This document shows, piece by piece, positions 44,753 to 56,741 of a stretch of DNA of 64,000 nt (position 1 is its first letter; every line of letters begins with the position of its first letter). Where the stretch lies: NCBI RefSeq assembly GCF_020497125.1, contig NC_059072.1:302888781-302952780 (forward strand), read 5' to 3'. Both the position numbers and the translations under genes were made by a program. Under the pieces are notes generated by a model that worked only from the letters and a program-made list of their open reading frames with translations, ran no database searches and was not told the DNA's origin. The DNA is from Mauremys mutica. Its lineage: Eukaryota > Chordata > Testudines > Geoemydidae.

Positions 44753-45942
44753 ACTGTTCATCTGCAAAGGTGAAAAACAGGTGTGCTGTCAGACAAGGAT
44801 CTCTCTCTCTCTGTTTACATGTAAATTAAGAACCGTATAGTTCACAATGGGTCACCACTCACCAGTCTGAACCGAATGCTAATGAAGGAGTGTGAAAAGT
44901 TCAGAGAGAGAAAAGTACCAGGAAGGAGTAAACTGATGGAGGATCTGGGGCAGGAAGAAGCCTATCTTAAAATGCACATGAAAAGTTTGCTCTAGTATAT
45001 TTATGGAACAAAGAAGACACCTGGCATGTTTCACCTGAGAAGTAAATGGACAGTGAGTTTACTTCATGAAAGAGGAGTCTCAGGTTGGCTTGGCTGAAAG
45101 CTGCTGTCGAGAACTTTGTGTGAGATAAGCTTCTTTAGACAGGAGGATAACTTGTTAGTTAAGTTTAGTCTCTAGAAAGCATATTATGATTTCATTTTGT
45201 ATGTAACCATTCATTTCCAATATTCTTACTCATTCTCACTTGAATCCCTCTGTTCTTTGATGATAAACATATGTACAGTTAACACAAAAATAAATCTAAG
45301 TGATGTGGTACTAAGCAAAGTGGTGGTCCCGAGCTGAATCTTTCAAGATGATGTGTACAGTTCCTTTGGGAACAGCAGACCTGGTAATTCTGTGAGTGTT
45401 CAGTGGATTAGGGGCTGGGTACTACAGGGAATGCTCTGAGAACTTGGGGATTGGTGTATACCTATTGCTAACTAGAACAGAGAGAGTGAGGCCTGAGAAA
45501 GTCTGGAAGGTAGGGCTTGTGTTGCCAGAGGCTGGTGGTTTCAGGGACTTGATCCACAGCAGGAACAGACAAGACTTCTTCATGATAAGGGCAGGTGGTG
45601 GTGAGGTGCCTCAAAATCTGGGGACATCTAGGGACCATCACAAGTAGCACTTAAGCACTTAAAGCTGAATCATGCATACAGTGAAGTCAATTGCGAAACT
45701 CCCATTGACTCCAATCAGAGATGATTTAACCCCCTAAGCAAAATCTCCATGATATGAAAGAGCAAGAAATGGGCCTTAGGAAAGAGGGTGTGGGAAACAT
45801 TCATGAGGACTGTGACTGGGAAAGAATATTCAGAGCTAAAGTAAAGGGCTACTAAAGAAGTGTTTATTGGGAAATGACAACTATGTCAAATAGCTTTTTT
45901 CAAACCTACCACCCTTCAGGACTGTGATTAATTTCCCCACCT
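44753..45942. other. Unique sequence, no gene seen
   Basis: Frames at 45,396-45,650 are not recognised. A short inverted 'gaagtcaattgcgaaactcc' / 'cattgactcc' motif at 45,683-45,715 is the core of a common MITE type. Confidence 0.4.
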
Positions 45943-45956
45943 TTTTTGGGGGGGGG

Positions 45957-45991
<35 letters not shown>

Positions 45992-46018
45992 ACACACACA
46001 CACACACATACACACACA
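45943..46018. repeat. Compound microsatellite: G run, (CT)n, (CA)n
   Basis: A T6-G10 run (45,943-45,957), then CT repeats (45,961-45,988), then CA repeats (45,992-46,018). Confidence 0.95.
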
Positions 46019-46596
46019 GTTTCAACTGATAATATTTTTCCTTCCCCAGCAAATAAAAAAGTGATCGCAACTTTTCAAGTTTTCTTTAATATCTCAAGCT
46101 GTAAGAATGTAGACATATCAGTAGAGCTACACTGGATCAAGAAAAAGAAATTGAAAGAACAATATTGAGAGAAACATGAAAGAGGCAAAAAAATCTAACA
46201 AAATGATAACAATGGTGGACTTCAATAACCCACATACAATCTAGTCAAATGGCCCAAAGGGATAAAGTTTAGAAAAAATATTTTCCAATACATTAAGTGA
46301 CTGCTTCTTGGCACAGCTAGCTCTAGAACACACAAGAGAACAGGCTAGTCTTAAGTAACAGAGAACGTAATTCAAGACGTGGCATTAGCTGAGACACTAA
46401 GTAATAGTGACCACAATATAATTAGTTTCAACATCCAAAGAGCAGGTAGGTGCACCAAAAGGTGACAGAGACCGAACTTCAGAAAAGGAGATTTCAATAA
46501 AATGCATAGGTTGGTCAAAAAGACTCAAAAGGAAAGGAAATAAAATCCTTTAAGAAAATAGAGTCTCAGAAGGCATGTGTGCTACTGAACAAAAAG

Positions 46597-46660
46597 GGAA
46601 TCATAGAATATCAGGGCTGGAAGGGACCTCAGGAGGTCATCTAGTCCAACCCCCAAACCA
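46597..46660 (-). mobile_element. CR1 3' tail nested in the longer CR1
   Basis: 'atcatagaatatcagggctg' and 'gaagggacctcaggaggtca', then 'tctagtccaaccccc', are the terminal bases of a minus-strand CR1, as at 15,833. Only about 64 bases were copied. Confidence 0.85.
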
Positions 46661-46727
46661 GGAAGGCAGGGAGTAAATCAGTATGGCTACATGGTGAGTT
46701 TTGAAAGGCTATTCAAGTTAAACAGAA

Positions 46728-46808
46728 CAGGAGTACTTGTGGCACCTTAAAGACTAACAAATTTATTTTAGCATGAGCTTTCGTGAGCTGCAGCTCACTT
46801 CTTCGGAT
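46728..46808 (-). mobile_element. 81-bp Penelope-like retroposed unit with hammerhead-like core
   Basis: GTTAAACAGAA occurs at 46,717-46,727 and 46,809-46,819 as a perfect 11-bp duplication, fixing the unit precisely. On the minus strand it starts 'atccgaagaagtgagctgca' and continues 'gctcacgaaagctcatgc', then 'taaaataaatttgttagtct', 'ttaaggtgccacaag'. CCGAAGA, a 6-bp hairpin with TGCA loop, GAAA and a 'gc-tcat-gc' hairpin occur in hammerhead order; only the U of the CUGANGA box is changed (to C). AATAAA follows. It is homologous to 21,806-21,888. Confidence 0.75.
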
Positions 46809-47199
46809 GTTAAACAGAAACCCTTCCAAAAATGGCAATCTGACCATATTGAAGAGTATAAATTACAGCAAGCAATTTGCAAGTGGGAAATTAAAAGGGC
46901 CAAAATGGATTATGAAGAGCAAACACCTATTGGTGTAAAAACAAACAAGAATCTTTTTTTATCTGTATCAGAAGCAGGAAGCCTGCAAAGGAAACGACGG
47001 GCCTGCTGGATCACCAGAAGTTAAAGGGAGCAATTGAGGAAAATAAGGACATGGCTGAGAAGCTAAATTATTGTTTTATATGATTCTTCACCTTTGCAGT
47101 TGTTGGGGAGATTCCTACACTGGTCCTGCTCTTTTCTGGCAATAAATATGAGGTATTCTAGGAAACTGAGGTGACAGAAGACGACAAGCTGGAGAAAAC

Positions 47200-47870
47200 T
47201 GATCAGTCATCATGTCCAGATGGTACATCCAAGAGTTCTGAGGAAACTCGAGTGTGAAGTAGCTGAGCTGCTAACCAAACTATGCAAACACTTTTCAAGA
47301 GTACCAAACATTGTACCAATAATTGAAAAAGGCTCTTGGGGTGATCTGGGGAACTACAGGCCAGTAAACTGGTACCTTGCAACCTGGTTTAAACAATAAT
47401 TAAAAAAACATCGACAAAACACTTTGAAGACTGATACGACAGACTAAACCAGCACAGTTTAGGAAAACTGTGTCTCACTAATGCCTTAAAATTCTTTGGA
47501 TGTGTCAAAACATAAAAGAGAACCACCTGACATAAAAATATTAAGCTTCCAAAAGGCTTTTCACAAGGTTCCACGGAAAAGACCACTACAGAAGCTAAGT
47601 CACAGAGTGAGAGGCAAAGTATTGTTGTGGAGCAAATATGGGCTGGGAGACAGAAAACAAAGAGCAGGATTAAATGGTGAATTTTCCTCATGGCAAAAGA
47701 TTAACTGCAGCGTTAAAGCCTCAAGGTTCTGTACTAGGTCCTATGTTTAATGTGTTTATTAATGCTCTGGAAAGACGGGTGAGTACTGAGGTAGCAAAAT
47801 TTGCCAATGACACAAAGATATTTAGGACCAGAGAGGACTGTGAGAAACTTCAGAGAAATCTAAACAAGTA
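47200..47870 (+). pseudogene. CR1-type reverse transcriptase remnant
   Basis: Translations in shifting plus frames show QKAFHKVPRKRPLQKL and GDRKQRAGLNGEFSSW (47,496-47,750), then KPQGSVLGPMFNVFINALE and VAKFANDTKIF (47,674-47,871). These correspond to the FQKAFD, PQGS and FADD motifs of CR1/L2-type RTs. The first RT Asp (AFD) reads His and the FADD pair reads Ala-Asn-Asp. A pre-RT block 'gaactacaggccagt' (NYRPV) lies at 47,352-47,366. The enzyme is dead by substitutions and frameshifts. Confidence 0.8.
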
Positions 47871-48800
47871 GGTGAATGGGCAACACAACAGTAAATGAAA
47901 TTCGGTGTTGATAAATAAACATAATGCACATGGCAAGGAACAATGTACACATTGCAGGGTTCAAAATTAACTGTATCAACTCAGGAAAGGGACCTGGGTG
48001 TCACTGAAAACAGCTGAATGAAAACCTCTGTTCAATGTATGCCTGTGGTCAAAAAAAGGAACAAAGATGTCAGGATATATAAGAAATTTAATGGTTAATG
48101 ATACAATAATATTATCCTGACTTTATGTAAATCAATGGTGCAGACTCATCTGGAATTGTGTGCGCAGTCACCTACTCTCAAAATGCATATTGGTGAACTC
48201 AAGGCTCTGGAAAAAACACATATGAAGAGAGATCAAAAGGTCTGAAATTGTTTACCCTAGGAAGGAGATGAATGAGAGAGGACATAAACATACACAAAAT
48301 AATGAATGGTCTAGAGAAGGTAGATCAGGAGCTTCTGTTCTCCCTATCTCATAATATAAGGACAAGAGGACATTCAATTCAATTATAAAGGTGGGAAAAT
48401 CAAAACTCATAGAAGGGAATTCTTTTTCTCACAACATGTGATTAAACGGTGGAACTCATTGCCACAGGAAGTCATTGAGGCCAAAAATTTAGCAAGCTTC
48501 AAAAAGGGATTGGACATTTATATGGATATAAAGAATATACAATTATAATTAATTAATGATAAAGTTTGTGGAAATGATATTAAGCATCATGCTTTGGGGC
48601 TTAGGCCAATCTCTGACTATTAGAGACCAGGATGAGACCTAATGTCGTGAAGTGGTCTGCTCCACCCCTCATCTACCTACTACACAGTGCTCACACCTTC
48701 CTCTGAAGCATCTGAGAGCAGACACTGTCAAAGATAGGATATGGGACTAGATGGACTGCTGAGTGATCCAGTATGCCAATTCCTGTGTTCCTGTACAAAT

Positions 48801-49232
48801 AGCTTACTTTTCCAGATTGTGCTGCAAACTACATGGACTAGCAGGCAGAAAGGTGAGCGAACAAGTAAGATTATATTCCAGCACAGGTTTTCTCAAAGAT
48901 ATGGATCACATTTTAACAGCGACTATTTCATGGTTTACTTGCTCTCCCATTCACAACCCCAAGGAATCCTTGTGCCCACTCAGAAATTGCTCACAGAGAA
49001 AAAACATTAGGAAAGTAATGTATTGCTAGCTGTCCTTTAATGCAATTAAGCGGCTGCAAACAAAGGGACAGACATGCTTGTTTTGCCAGCTCTCCATGCA
49101 CTGCCAGGAAATGCTCCATGCACCAATAAAAACCATATCATTATTGCACATGTAATAGTTAATGGATTATACAGGGCAACATTGCTGAATATTTCTATTT
49201 TACGGCAGTACTACGTTTTAATGACTGTCTAG
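48801..49232. other. Unique sequence, no gene seen
   Basis: The plus frames at 48,741-49,029 begin in the CR1 tail and are not recognised. Confidence 0.4.
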
Positions 49233-49262
49233 CAACTATCCACTAACTCACTATCTCTGCAG

Positions 49263-49466
49263 GAAACTATTCACGGCTATTTTTACAACCCAGCAGGTCA
49301 CCAAAGCAGCACTCTGATGTTCCATATAGAACCTCCAGGCTGGAAAATTGGTATCTCTCATGTGCAAATTGAAATGGACTTTTCCGATGGGCATGGGATG
49401 GATGACTCAGCTGTGGTCAAACTGGTGTTTGCTCTTACAGATCTGATCAGTTTTTGTGATGGCTAA
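49263..49466 (+). CDS. Weak candidate exon, unknown product
   Basis: A sequence with the layout of a splice acceptor ('cactaactcactatctctgc' then AG at 49,261-49,262) precedes an open frame of 67 codons ending in TAA at 49,464-49,466. It lacks an ATG at its start, as an internal or terminal exon would. The product includes MFHIEPPGWKIGISHVQIEM and DDSAVVKLVFALTDL. These look more protein-like than neighbouring frames, and the local GC content is higher. I recognise no family, and one such frame is expected by chance in a window of this size. No poly(A) signal was identified close by. If coding, it would be the last exon of a gene lying to the left. Confidence 0.15.
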   Translation, partial: ETIHGYFYNPAGHQSSTLMFHIEPPGWKIGISHVQIEMDFSDGHGMDDSAVVKLVFALTDLISFCDG

Positions 49467-50815
49467 ATCTGCTGGCTTGTTCAACACAGGTAACATTGAG
49501 ATTATTTTTTTCCTTTTGGTGATCAGTGTGTTTCCCTAGCATTGCTGACATGACAACCAGCTTTAGGTCTCCAAAGTCCCTGGGAGCCAGAGGAGGCTAA
49601 GGAACACACAGAGGAGGATGGGTGTGGCCTCCTACACCACGCCTTGGTTTCCACTTATGGCCACATGCCAGACTGCAATACCTGATCTGTGTGAGTGCTG
49701 GAGAATCAGAGAGGTGCATCTGACTCATTTGGACCTTCAAAGCCGCTGATACAACTAAGCCAACTATTTACCCTCAGCCAAGAATTAGGGCCAGTCTTTG
49801 TACTATTCTGATGTACTAGTGAATTTACTCATGCCAACATGGAAATAATACGGTTAAAATGGCTTGGGAAAGTGAGCCTTACAGCATGTCCTTGGCTTTC
49901 TGGTCCTACTTCCATGCCACATATAAAGTTGGTTGATAAGGAAACTGGCAATAGTCAACTAACTTATGTGTTTATCTTTTTTTTTAAATTGCCAATTACA
50001 GCCTCATCCTTCTGAAATTCTTTTGTATTACAGGGGTTTCTTTTCTGTACCTGGAAAATAGGATTTGGTGTCTGACACCTGTAATTTTTCTGTGCTTTAC
50101 TGGGGCTTTCAAAATTGAGTGTATAACCATTTTAAAAAAAATAATAATGAAATCAAGAGTTAGAAAAATACCTTTTACAACAGGAAAAAAGGATGCTCCG
50201 AAGTTATTTCTCTGTCCCTTTTAAAATAGTAAATGGAGATGTTCCTCTTTCCCTAAATGATTCTCCTGTGCTGCTGACCCTTAGATGTCATTTACTGTTA
50301 TTTCTATCCATGAAACTGACCCTCAGAAATACTCTTTTTGTCATATTTCTCCTCACTATTCCATTCTCATCTACTTTTCTGTGAGGCCAGGGGAAGGGAC
50401 AGAAGACAGTTATTACAGTAAGAAAGTGATTGCATCTCTGCTCACATTGAGGAAAACCGAAGCCCTACTGTAGACAATAAAGTCCTAAAATGAAACGCAA
50501 TCTGTGAAAATTAAACGTTGCCATCATGATCTGCTGTGCTTTCTTTTCTGAGAGAGGGACTCAAAGTGTGCACCTCAGACAGTGTTTCTTGGTGGTTGAA
50601 AGGATAAAAATTGACAAGAAACTACAGTATTTTAGAATTAATGTCCATGCTGTGCCAGGGCTTGAAGAGATGCTAGCAATAAGAAAAGAAAATAAGAAAA
50701 GAGAAATTCATTTTTTTATGTCCAAAAGACTTTCAAGAAAGGATGCCTCCTCCAACAGAACTACATATTTCTTAACTGTTGACATCCATTGACCTCCTCT
50801 CTTTTAGCCAATAAA
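49467..50815. other. Unique sequence, no gene seen
   Basis: The frames at 50,193-50,473 and 50,526-50,792 were examined and not supported. No repeat is recognised. Confidence 0.4.
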
Positions 50816-51135
50816 GCCTGCCAGCTAATCTGACCCACAGAGATCTTTGATGAAAATACAGTAATTTCAATCAGTCATATTCCGTTCTTTAATGATCAAG
50901 CACGTAGAGAATGCTTATTTGGGTTTGCCTATACACGTAATTAGTAGATCAGGAGCAAAAAAAGAATTTCTTTTTGACCTTTGACCACTTCAGGGAGACG
51001 AATACTTGTTTAATCCAAATTAAAATGTTCCTTTCCCTAAGTGATGTTAGTCTGTTCATTTTTCCTGCCCAAACATTGACAATGACATGCGACCTCTAAG
51101 TGTCAAAGATGAAGTAATTACTTAGTGAGTTGAGT
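50815..51135. promoter_or_regulatory. Possible conserved regulatory tract with DR1 and homeodomain motifs
   Basis: The segment is free of recognisable repeats. It contains 'tgacctttgacca' at 50,975-50,987, which on the minus strand reads TGGTCA-A-AGGTCA, a DR1 nuclear-receptor element of the HNF4/COUP-TF/RXR type. It also contains 'cgtaattag' at 50,936-50,944 and the palindromic 'aagtaattactt' at 51,112-51,123, both homeodomain-type cores. Function is inferred only from motif clustering. Confidence 0.3.
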
Positions 51136-54084
51136 TATATCCTCTTTGCCTTGTATGAATCTCAAATTCTTTTTTTTTAAACAAGGGAAGGAATTTCCAC
51201 ATCAGTAATTAACAAACTTTGTCATGTTGAGAACCTACACCATACATCTGCAAGGGTTTTCTTAACTAATCTGAAGGAGAGAGGACAATTGCCTGGACAG
51301 AGGTGATTTGGATGGTGATATCCCTTTTAAGAAAACAACATTTGCTCAATGCATAGAAACCAGTGAATTAAAGGTGGTTTTGAGGGGGAGCTGGACATGG
51401 AAAGTTCCATTGCTCTGGCTCCTGGGAATGAAATGAAAAGCAGTATCTTCATGGCATTTTTGGGCAGTAATTGACTGGCAGCATTTCTTGTAAAAGGAAT
51501 TGACAACACTGACCTTTAGAAAATTATCACCAGATAGCAGAGAAGAGCTTTTTTCTGTTTATCCTGGTGGGACTAAAGGAACCACTCACATACTGTATGC
51601 CAAAACAAAACAAGAAATCCTCATGTATTTTTGAGTGACTTAGGGAAGCTACAAAATGAGGCTTTTTAGAGATTCATATACAATCATATCTCATAACATT
51701 TACATATTAAACAAGCACCAGAACTTCAAGAAGAACCCTACCTGCAAAACGTAACAGGGTCTCCATTAATCCATGCTAACAAGATTCATGCCTCCGTTTA
51801 CATGTGATTGACAAGCAGACAGACAAGCAGAAGGGAGAAGTATCTATCACCAAAAGAGGTCCCTGCTGCTAGTGCACACGGGGACCACGGGAGAGAGAGA
51901 CCCAGAATTAACACAGTAACAGAAACCATTATCATCATTCAGCAACATGGTATAAAAGTAAGTGGTCAGGTGTATGAATTACTGGAGAGATTATACTCAT
52001 TACTCTCACAGAAACCTATTTACCAGATAGGTTAACAATTCCTTTTTCTGCTACAGCCCTGAAAACTCTGTCTGAAAAGTGCATTAGCCAAAGCTTTATT
52101 GTTATATAATGATAAAGTCTAACCTCAAGAATTTTAGGCATGCAGGACCTTCGTTATCTGGGTAGCTGGCCATTGTAGGCAGAGAAGTTAGTAAAAGTCC
52201 TCTTATTTCTCTGTTTCATCCTCTTCTTAGGTATCTTCTGAAGAATAAAAGCTCTTCTGAGGCAAGTTACATGTCAGCATCTGCTCTTTAATGAAGCAGG
52301 GCAGAAATGAGTTCCTACGTGCATTAGCAGCAGTGATCCCTTGTGGCAGATTTTTTTTTCCTCATTCTTAAGTCTACCTGTCAGCCATATGTTGAGAGGG
52401 GACAACTCATCAGTATGGATTACTGAAGCTACTTGCTGCAGCAACCTACAGCAAGATAGATTAAATAATAAAACAGATTCCCCTTGGAATGTGACAATTC
52501 CTTAACTCCAGCACTGGAACAAAACATAACCTTGAAATGGAGAAGAGTGAAGTATAGAACCAGATGCTCAGAGGAAGAACATGAGGAAAAAGTAAATGAG
52601 TCTCAGCAATGATGCTTGATCCAATCTGGTTCAGAGGAGAGGTTTGCCTTATGGCCCATATTTACGATAACAACAATGCTGAAACTGTACATTTCAAAGT
52701 TGCATGTACCTTTGAATTTACAAATCCCTAGGTCCAAGGGGTTTATAATACCACCATAAAATTGTGTTCAGTATGACCACAGGCCAAGGGCAGTTTTCTC
52801 CTTCTCCATAATAACGAAAAAATGTGATTATATAATTATATAAATTACACAACTCTGAAAACACAAAAACAGAAGTTTGTAGTCTCTAATATCTTTTTAA
52901 AACTTATAAAATTCAGAACCAGTAGTTCTCATGTTTGTTTCCAATAAACTTTGGTCCATAAAGTGGAGTGGTGCCTGACAATGCCTGGTGATTTTATATA
53001 TATAAATATATGGTGTGTTACTGACTTGGCATTTTATATATGCATATAAAATGTCAAGTTAGAAACACAGTATTTTGTGCTTGCACATTAATGTTTTCTA
53101 GAATACATTTCACAGCACATACTGGAGCACTCCAAAGGGGCAGTCCATCCAGTCCTACTCAACTCGAAGGATGGTGGTTGGTATGAGGAGCACTGAAGGT
53201 GGCAGGATTAAGAAGAGGGAGGGATTCCCAAGGAAAGGTGAGTGAAGGATTGCTTGATGATTATGAAGAACTGGCCAAGTCCACATAAAAGTGAACCACC
53301 TTTGGGTAGGCCTTCTCCATTAAGCCTGAGGCACATTAGTAGGACAGTGGAGGGAAGGTCACAATATTTTGGCCCATATTTTACTAGAGCTGTGGTTTAA
53401 AAAGGAATCCAGTTTCCTTGGTGGTGCAGGTAGCAATTTTCAAAAGCACTAAATACACACAGATAGACAAAAAGGATATTTTAATAAATTAATTGACCAA
53501 GGTTAATTTAAAACTAATTCTTAATATATTCACTTGATTTTCAACTTAATAAAAAAAGTCAATCTACCCTTTAATCCATTCTGTGGTGACTTTTTTCTTA
53601 CATGAAGCATGTCAGTTAAGATGGAGTGACGGAGCGCCAGCTATTTTAACTCAGCGTAGTTTCATTGTTTTTGATTACTTCCATCAGCTGAGGATCTGGC
53701 CCATAACATCAGACAGAATTTTAAATGTTCTGACTTCTTCTGTTTTTGTGATAATGTAAACATAAATGTACAGGTATTGTCATTTCTTTTCATTCTTCCC
53801 AGAAGCCATTTTCTCTTTGGACCACAGCACCGTGAATCACGCGAACAACTGCAGATTTCTCAATTACCCATAAGAAACAATGCATGGGGACAATCTGAGA
53901 TATCCAGAGTCACCAGTCCATGTAGCCAAGAGAAGCATTTGGCTTATAGCACTTGTTAAGAACAATTTAACTTAGTAATCCTAAAGGCTATGCAATAATG
54001 ATTTCACCTCTGCTCTTCTCAGTAAACTTAAACATTCATGTTCACTTTGCAAATCAAAGGGTTTTGAAAGTGTTTCACCTTTAA
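51136..54084. other. Unique sequence, no gene seen
   Basis: The frames at 51,327-51,509, 51,808-52,035 and 53,777-53,959 have no known domain. There is a 36-bp hairpin at 53,024-53,059 and a partial MITE arm 'atcagctgaggatctggccc' at 53,683-53,702. Confidence 0.4.
53024..53059. repeat. AT-rich cruciform-capable palindrome
   Basis: 'acttggcattttatat' pairs with 'atataaaatgtcaagt' across an ATGC loop with one mismatch, next to a TA-rich run at 52,990-53,010. Confidence 0.8.
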
Positions 54085-54240
54085 ATAAATAAATACCACA
54101 ATTTGTACTTCAATAGTGCCTTCCAACCAAGGTTCTCAAAGTGCTTTATAACAATAATGAATTAATGTTCATAACAACACTGTGAGATAGGTAAATATTA
54201 TTTATCCTCATTTTACAGATGGGAGAACAGAGATAAAAGA
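54085..54240 (+). repeat. L3-like LINE 3' fragment
   Basis: 'tagtgccttccaaccaaggt', 'ctcaaagtgctttataacaa', 'aacactgtgagataggtaaa' and 'tcattttacagatgggagaa' follow the L3-type tail order; related to 5,715-6,015. Confidence 0.65.
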
Positions 54241-56411
54241 AAATTACTTATTTTAAATGTAACCCTACTGAAACAATTCAGTTGATGTTATTTCACCATC
54301 TTTATTTAAACTTATTTTAAACTGTTGAGTTTAAATCCAGGTCAGGACAGAAATAACATAGGTCTGAAGGAAATGCTTGTGTTACATTTTAATCAAGAAT
54401 ACGTCTCATGAAGAAGTGAACATTTAAGTGATGACACAGCAGAATTCAATAGGATGTCCCTATTTTGAAAATGTCATCCATAATGTACTATGATGCACTT
54501 CTATCTGTAGTCTTCCTTTCTAAAGGATGCAATCTGGCAAAGCTTCCTCATGCAAGCAGCCCAATGAGATCAGTGGAAAAACTTGTGAGTGTAAGAATTA
54601 CTCATAAATAGAAAACAGAAGACAGTGCATGTATATATTGTGAATACAGCCTATATGTGCAGCACTCTCCAGCTTCCATCTGATTTATGTGAACTCTTAA
54701 CCTCTTGCCAAACAAAGCTATATAACCAAACGGAACAAGTCCTGGATTGGCATATCTCATATCCAGAAATTCTCATTAAGGGACTGATTCCAAATGATTT
54801 ACTCACACTGAATAGTACTTTGCTCCAAGAACAGACCCATTGAAACACATGGTGCTACTCAACATGAGTAAGGGTATCAGAATCTGGCTCCAAGTTAGAA
54901 TGTTCAACACATTAAATGAAAATTACAATATTAGAGTAAGTAGTGCATGAGAAGCCATTGCCGATGGCCCACAGGCCAAAACACACTTGTTCCTGCCTAA
55001 AAGCCTTCATGGCTGCCTGAGGCCATTTAAAAGATGCAAGACAAAAAAGCATAACAACCACTTTCTGATTTATAAGAAAAACTAAGTGATTTCTCTAGGT
55101 CAACTATGAATGACAAAGAACAACCTAATTTTAGTTAGGTACAAATAGTAGCTTTAGACTTCACCAAGATTTTCTCTTCATTACTAACAGTACTATAGAA
55201 GAAGGGTTATTTAATAACTGAAGAGTTAAAATTTGGTGCTTTTTTTCTCCATTTTTTCCAGCTACTAGCAGATGTTAGTTAATGGTCTTCAGACATTAGA
55301 TCATAAACTATACTCACTTCAGACATTGAAACCTCAGTGATTATCTGTGCATTATTTAAGAAACACACTTACAATAGCCTCAAGATAGTTCTCTACGTTT
55401 TGTTTTAAAGGAGAACCTTAGATAATTTTTTAATGTTTAAAATATTAAAAACATATGCTTAGGCATTTTATTAGTTTCTTTTTCCTCTTTTCAATAAAGC
55501 TATATATGAACACAGCATCTTCCCAAGGAGTAATATTTCTTAAATCCTCTTGCAGACACAACATTCACATAGAAAGCAGTTGACATTTGTCCATATTAAG
55601 ACTTCATGATGGAGCAATAAAATTGAGTCATATGGGTTTGCTTATCTTCACAGGATTACATGGCATATTTATCCCCCAGGAAGTGACTGACCTTCTTACA
55701 AAACCAAAGCCATTGCATACAATGAAAGGTTTATATTTTAAAATTAAATTACAATTTAATCAAATTTAGTTTATATATATTTAATAAGGTCTGATGATTG
55801 CATGTTGTGTATACAAACTAAGATTGCATCTGGTACCATAAGCATAGTTACAGTTTTACCTTAATATCCTGATAGAAAAATTGTCCATAAAATTGTGCAT
55901 TGCTAGTCCTCTGATTCAATAGCAATTTTCTCTTTTTGACAGTTACATAATATTTTTAATAAACATCCAGATAGGCATCAGATAGATTAATTTCATTTGA
56001 ACATATGGTGAATATAAAATAATTTGATTTAAACATAAAATACATACTATTGTCTCCATCCTTCAAACACACATGAGCAACTGTACACAAGCACTTAGTC
56101 CCAATGAGCTCAAAGGGAGCAACTCATGTGTCAAATCACTTGTGCCCGTAAGTGTTTGCAGGGTCAGGTCCTACCGATGTGATTTTGTTGTTCTCAATTA
56201 TATTATGTCAATTATGGATCTGTTACTTGATCTTAAAATCTGACAAGGCAGAGTCATTTATGAAGCATTGATTTAAATGTTGAGAATTGAATTATTGAGT
56301 GCACTCATCATAAATAATAATACATAGATTATGAATTAGCATTTGGAGAGGATATCATAACTTAAAGAAATAAAATGCAGAAGCATCTATTGACAACCTT
56401 GAATATGGGAT
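54241..56411. other. Unique AT-rich sequence, no gene seen
   Basis: The frames at 54,625-54,848 (both strands) and 55,587-55,769 are not recognised. No RNA gene is seen. Confidence 0.4.
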
Positions 56412-56471
56412 GATACAAAACCCACTGGAGTCAATGGGAGTCTATCAATTGACTTCAGTGGGTTTTGTATC
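56412..56471. repeat. 60-bp near-perfect inverted repeat
   Basis: 'gatacaaaacccactggagt' plus 'caat' pairs with the complementary 'attg' plus 'acttcagtgggttttgtatc' at 23 of 24 positions, with a 12-base loop. It is probably a relic of a palindromic MITE core. Confidence 0.85.
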
Positions 56472-56741
56472 AGGTGCCATAAGGGGAATACAGTATCATA
56501 GATATAACCAGGCTGGCTATAATGTAAATCATGCAGCCTAACAAGTTCTAGATATTTTGAAATTTATATGAGGAAGCCACACAGTTGTAGTCCATCTTCC
56601 ATAGTACAAAATCACCCATAAAGCCTCTTTCAAATTCACATCAATATTGCTCTCTTTCCCTTCCATCTATGTCAATAATCATCTTTCTCTATATGTCTAC
56701 TCGCTTCCCCCTATTCTGCCAAGTCTATCCTCCTCTCAAGC

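Larger units (their letters stand above)
46130..48800 (+). mobile_element. Long degenerate CR1-type LINE with endonuclease and RT remnants
   Basis: The order in plus orientation is an endonuclease-like region ('gatgacttcaataaccc' equivalent near 46,215, then the 'agtgaccacaatataattag' SDHN-type box near 46,408) and a linker. An RT region follows (47,200-47,870), then a 3' UTR ending 'gggactagatggactgctga', 'gatccagtatgccaattcct' and 'gtgttcc'. All frames are broken. Two later insertions sit in it: a minus-strand CR1 tail at 46,597 and an 81-bp Penelope-like unit at 46,728. The 3' end lacks the ATTCTATG octamer and so belongs to another CR1 subfamily than 44,150. Confidence 0.75.

Noticed and set aside
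50526..50792. 88-codon plus frame with Lys/Arg-rich C-terminus
   Set aside because: No domain is recognised, the flanks are AT-rich noncoding, and the length is within chance expectation.
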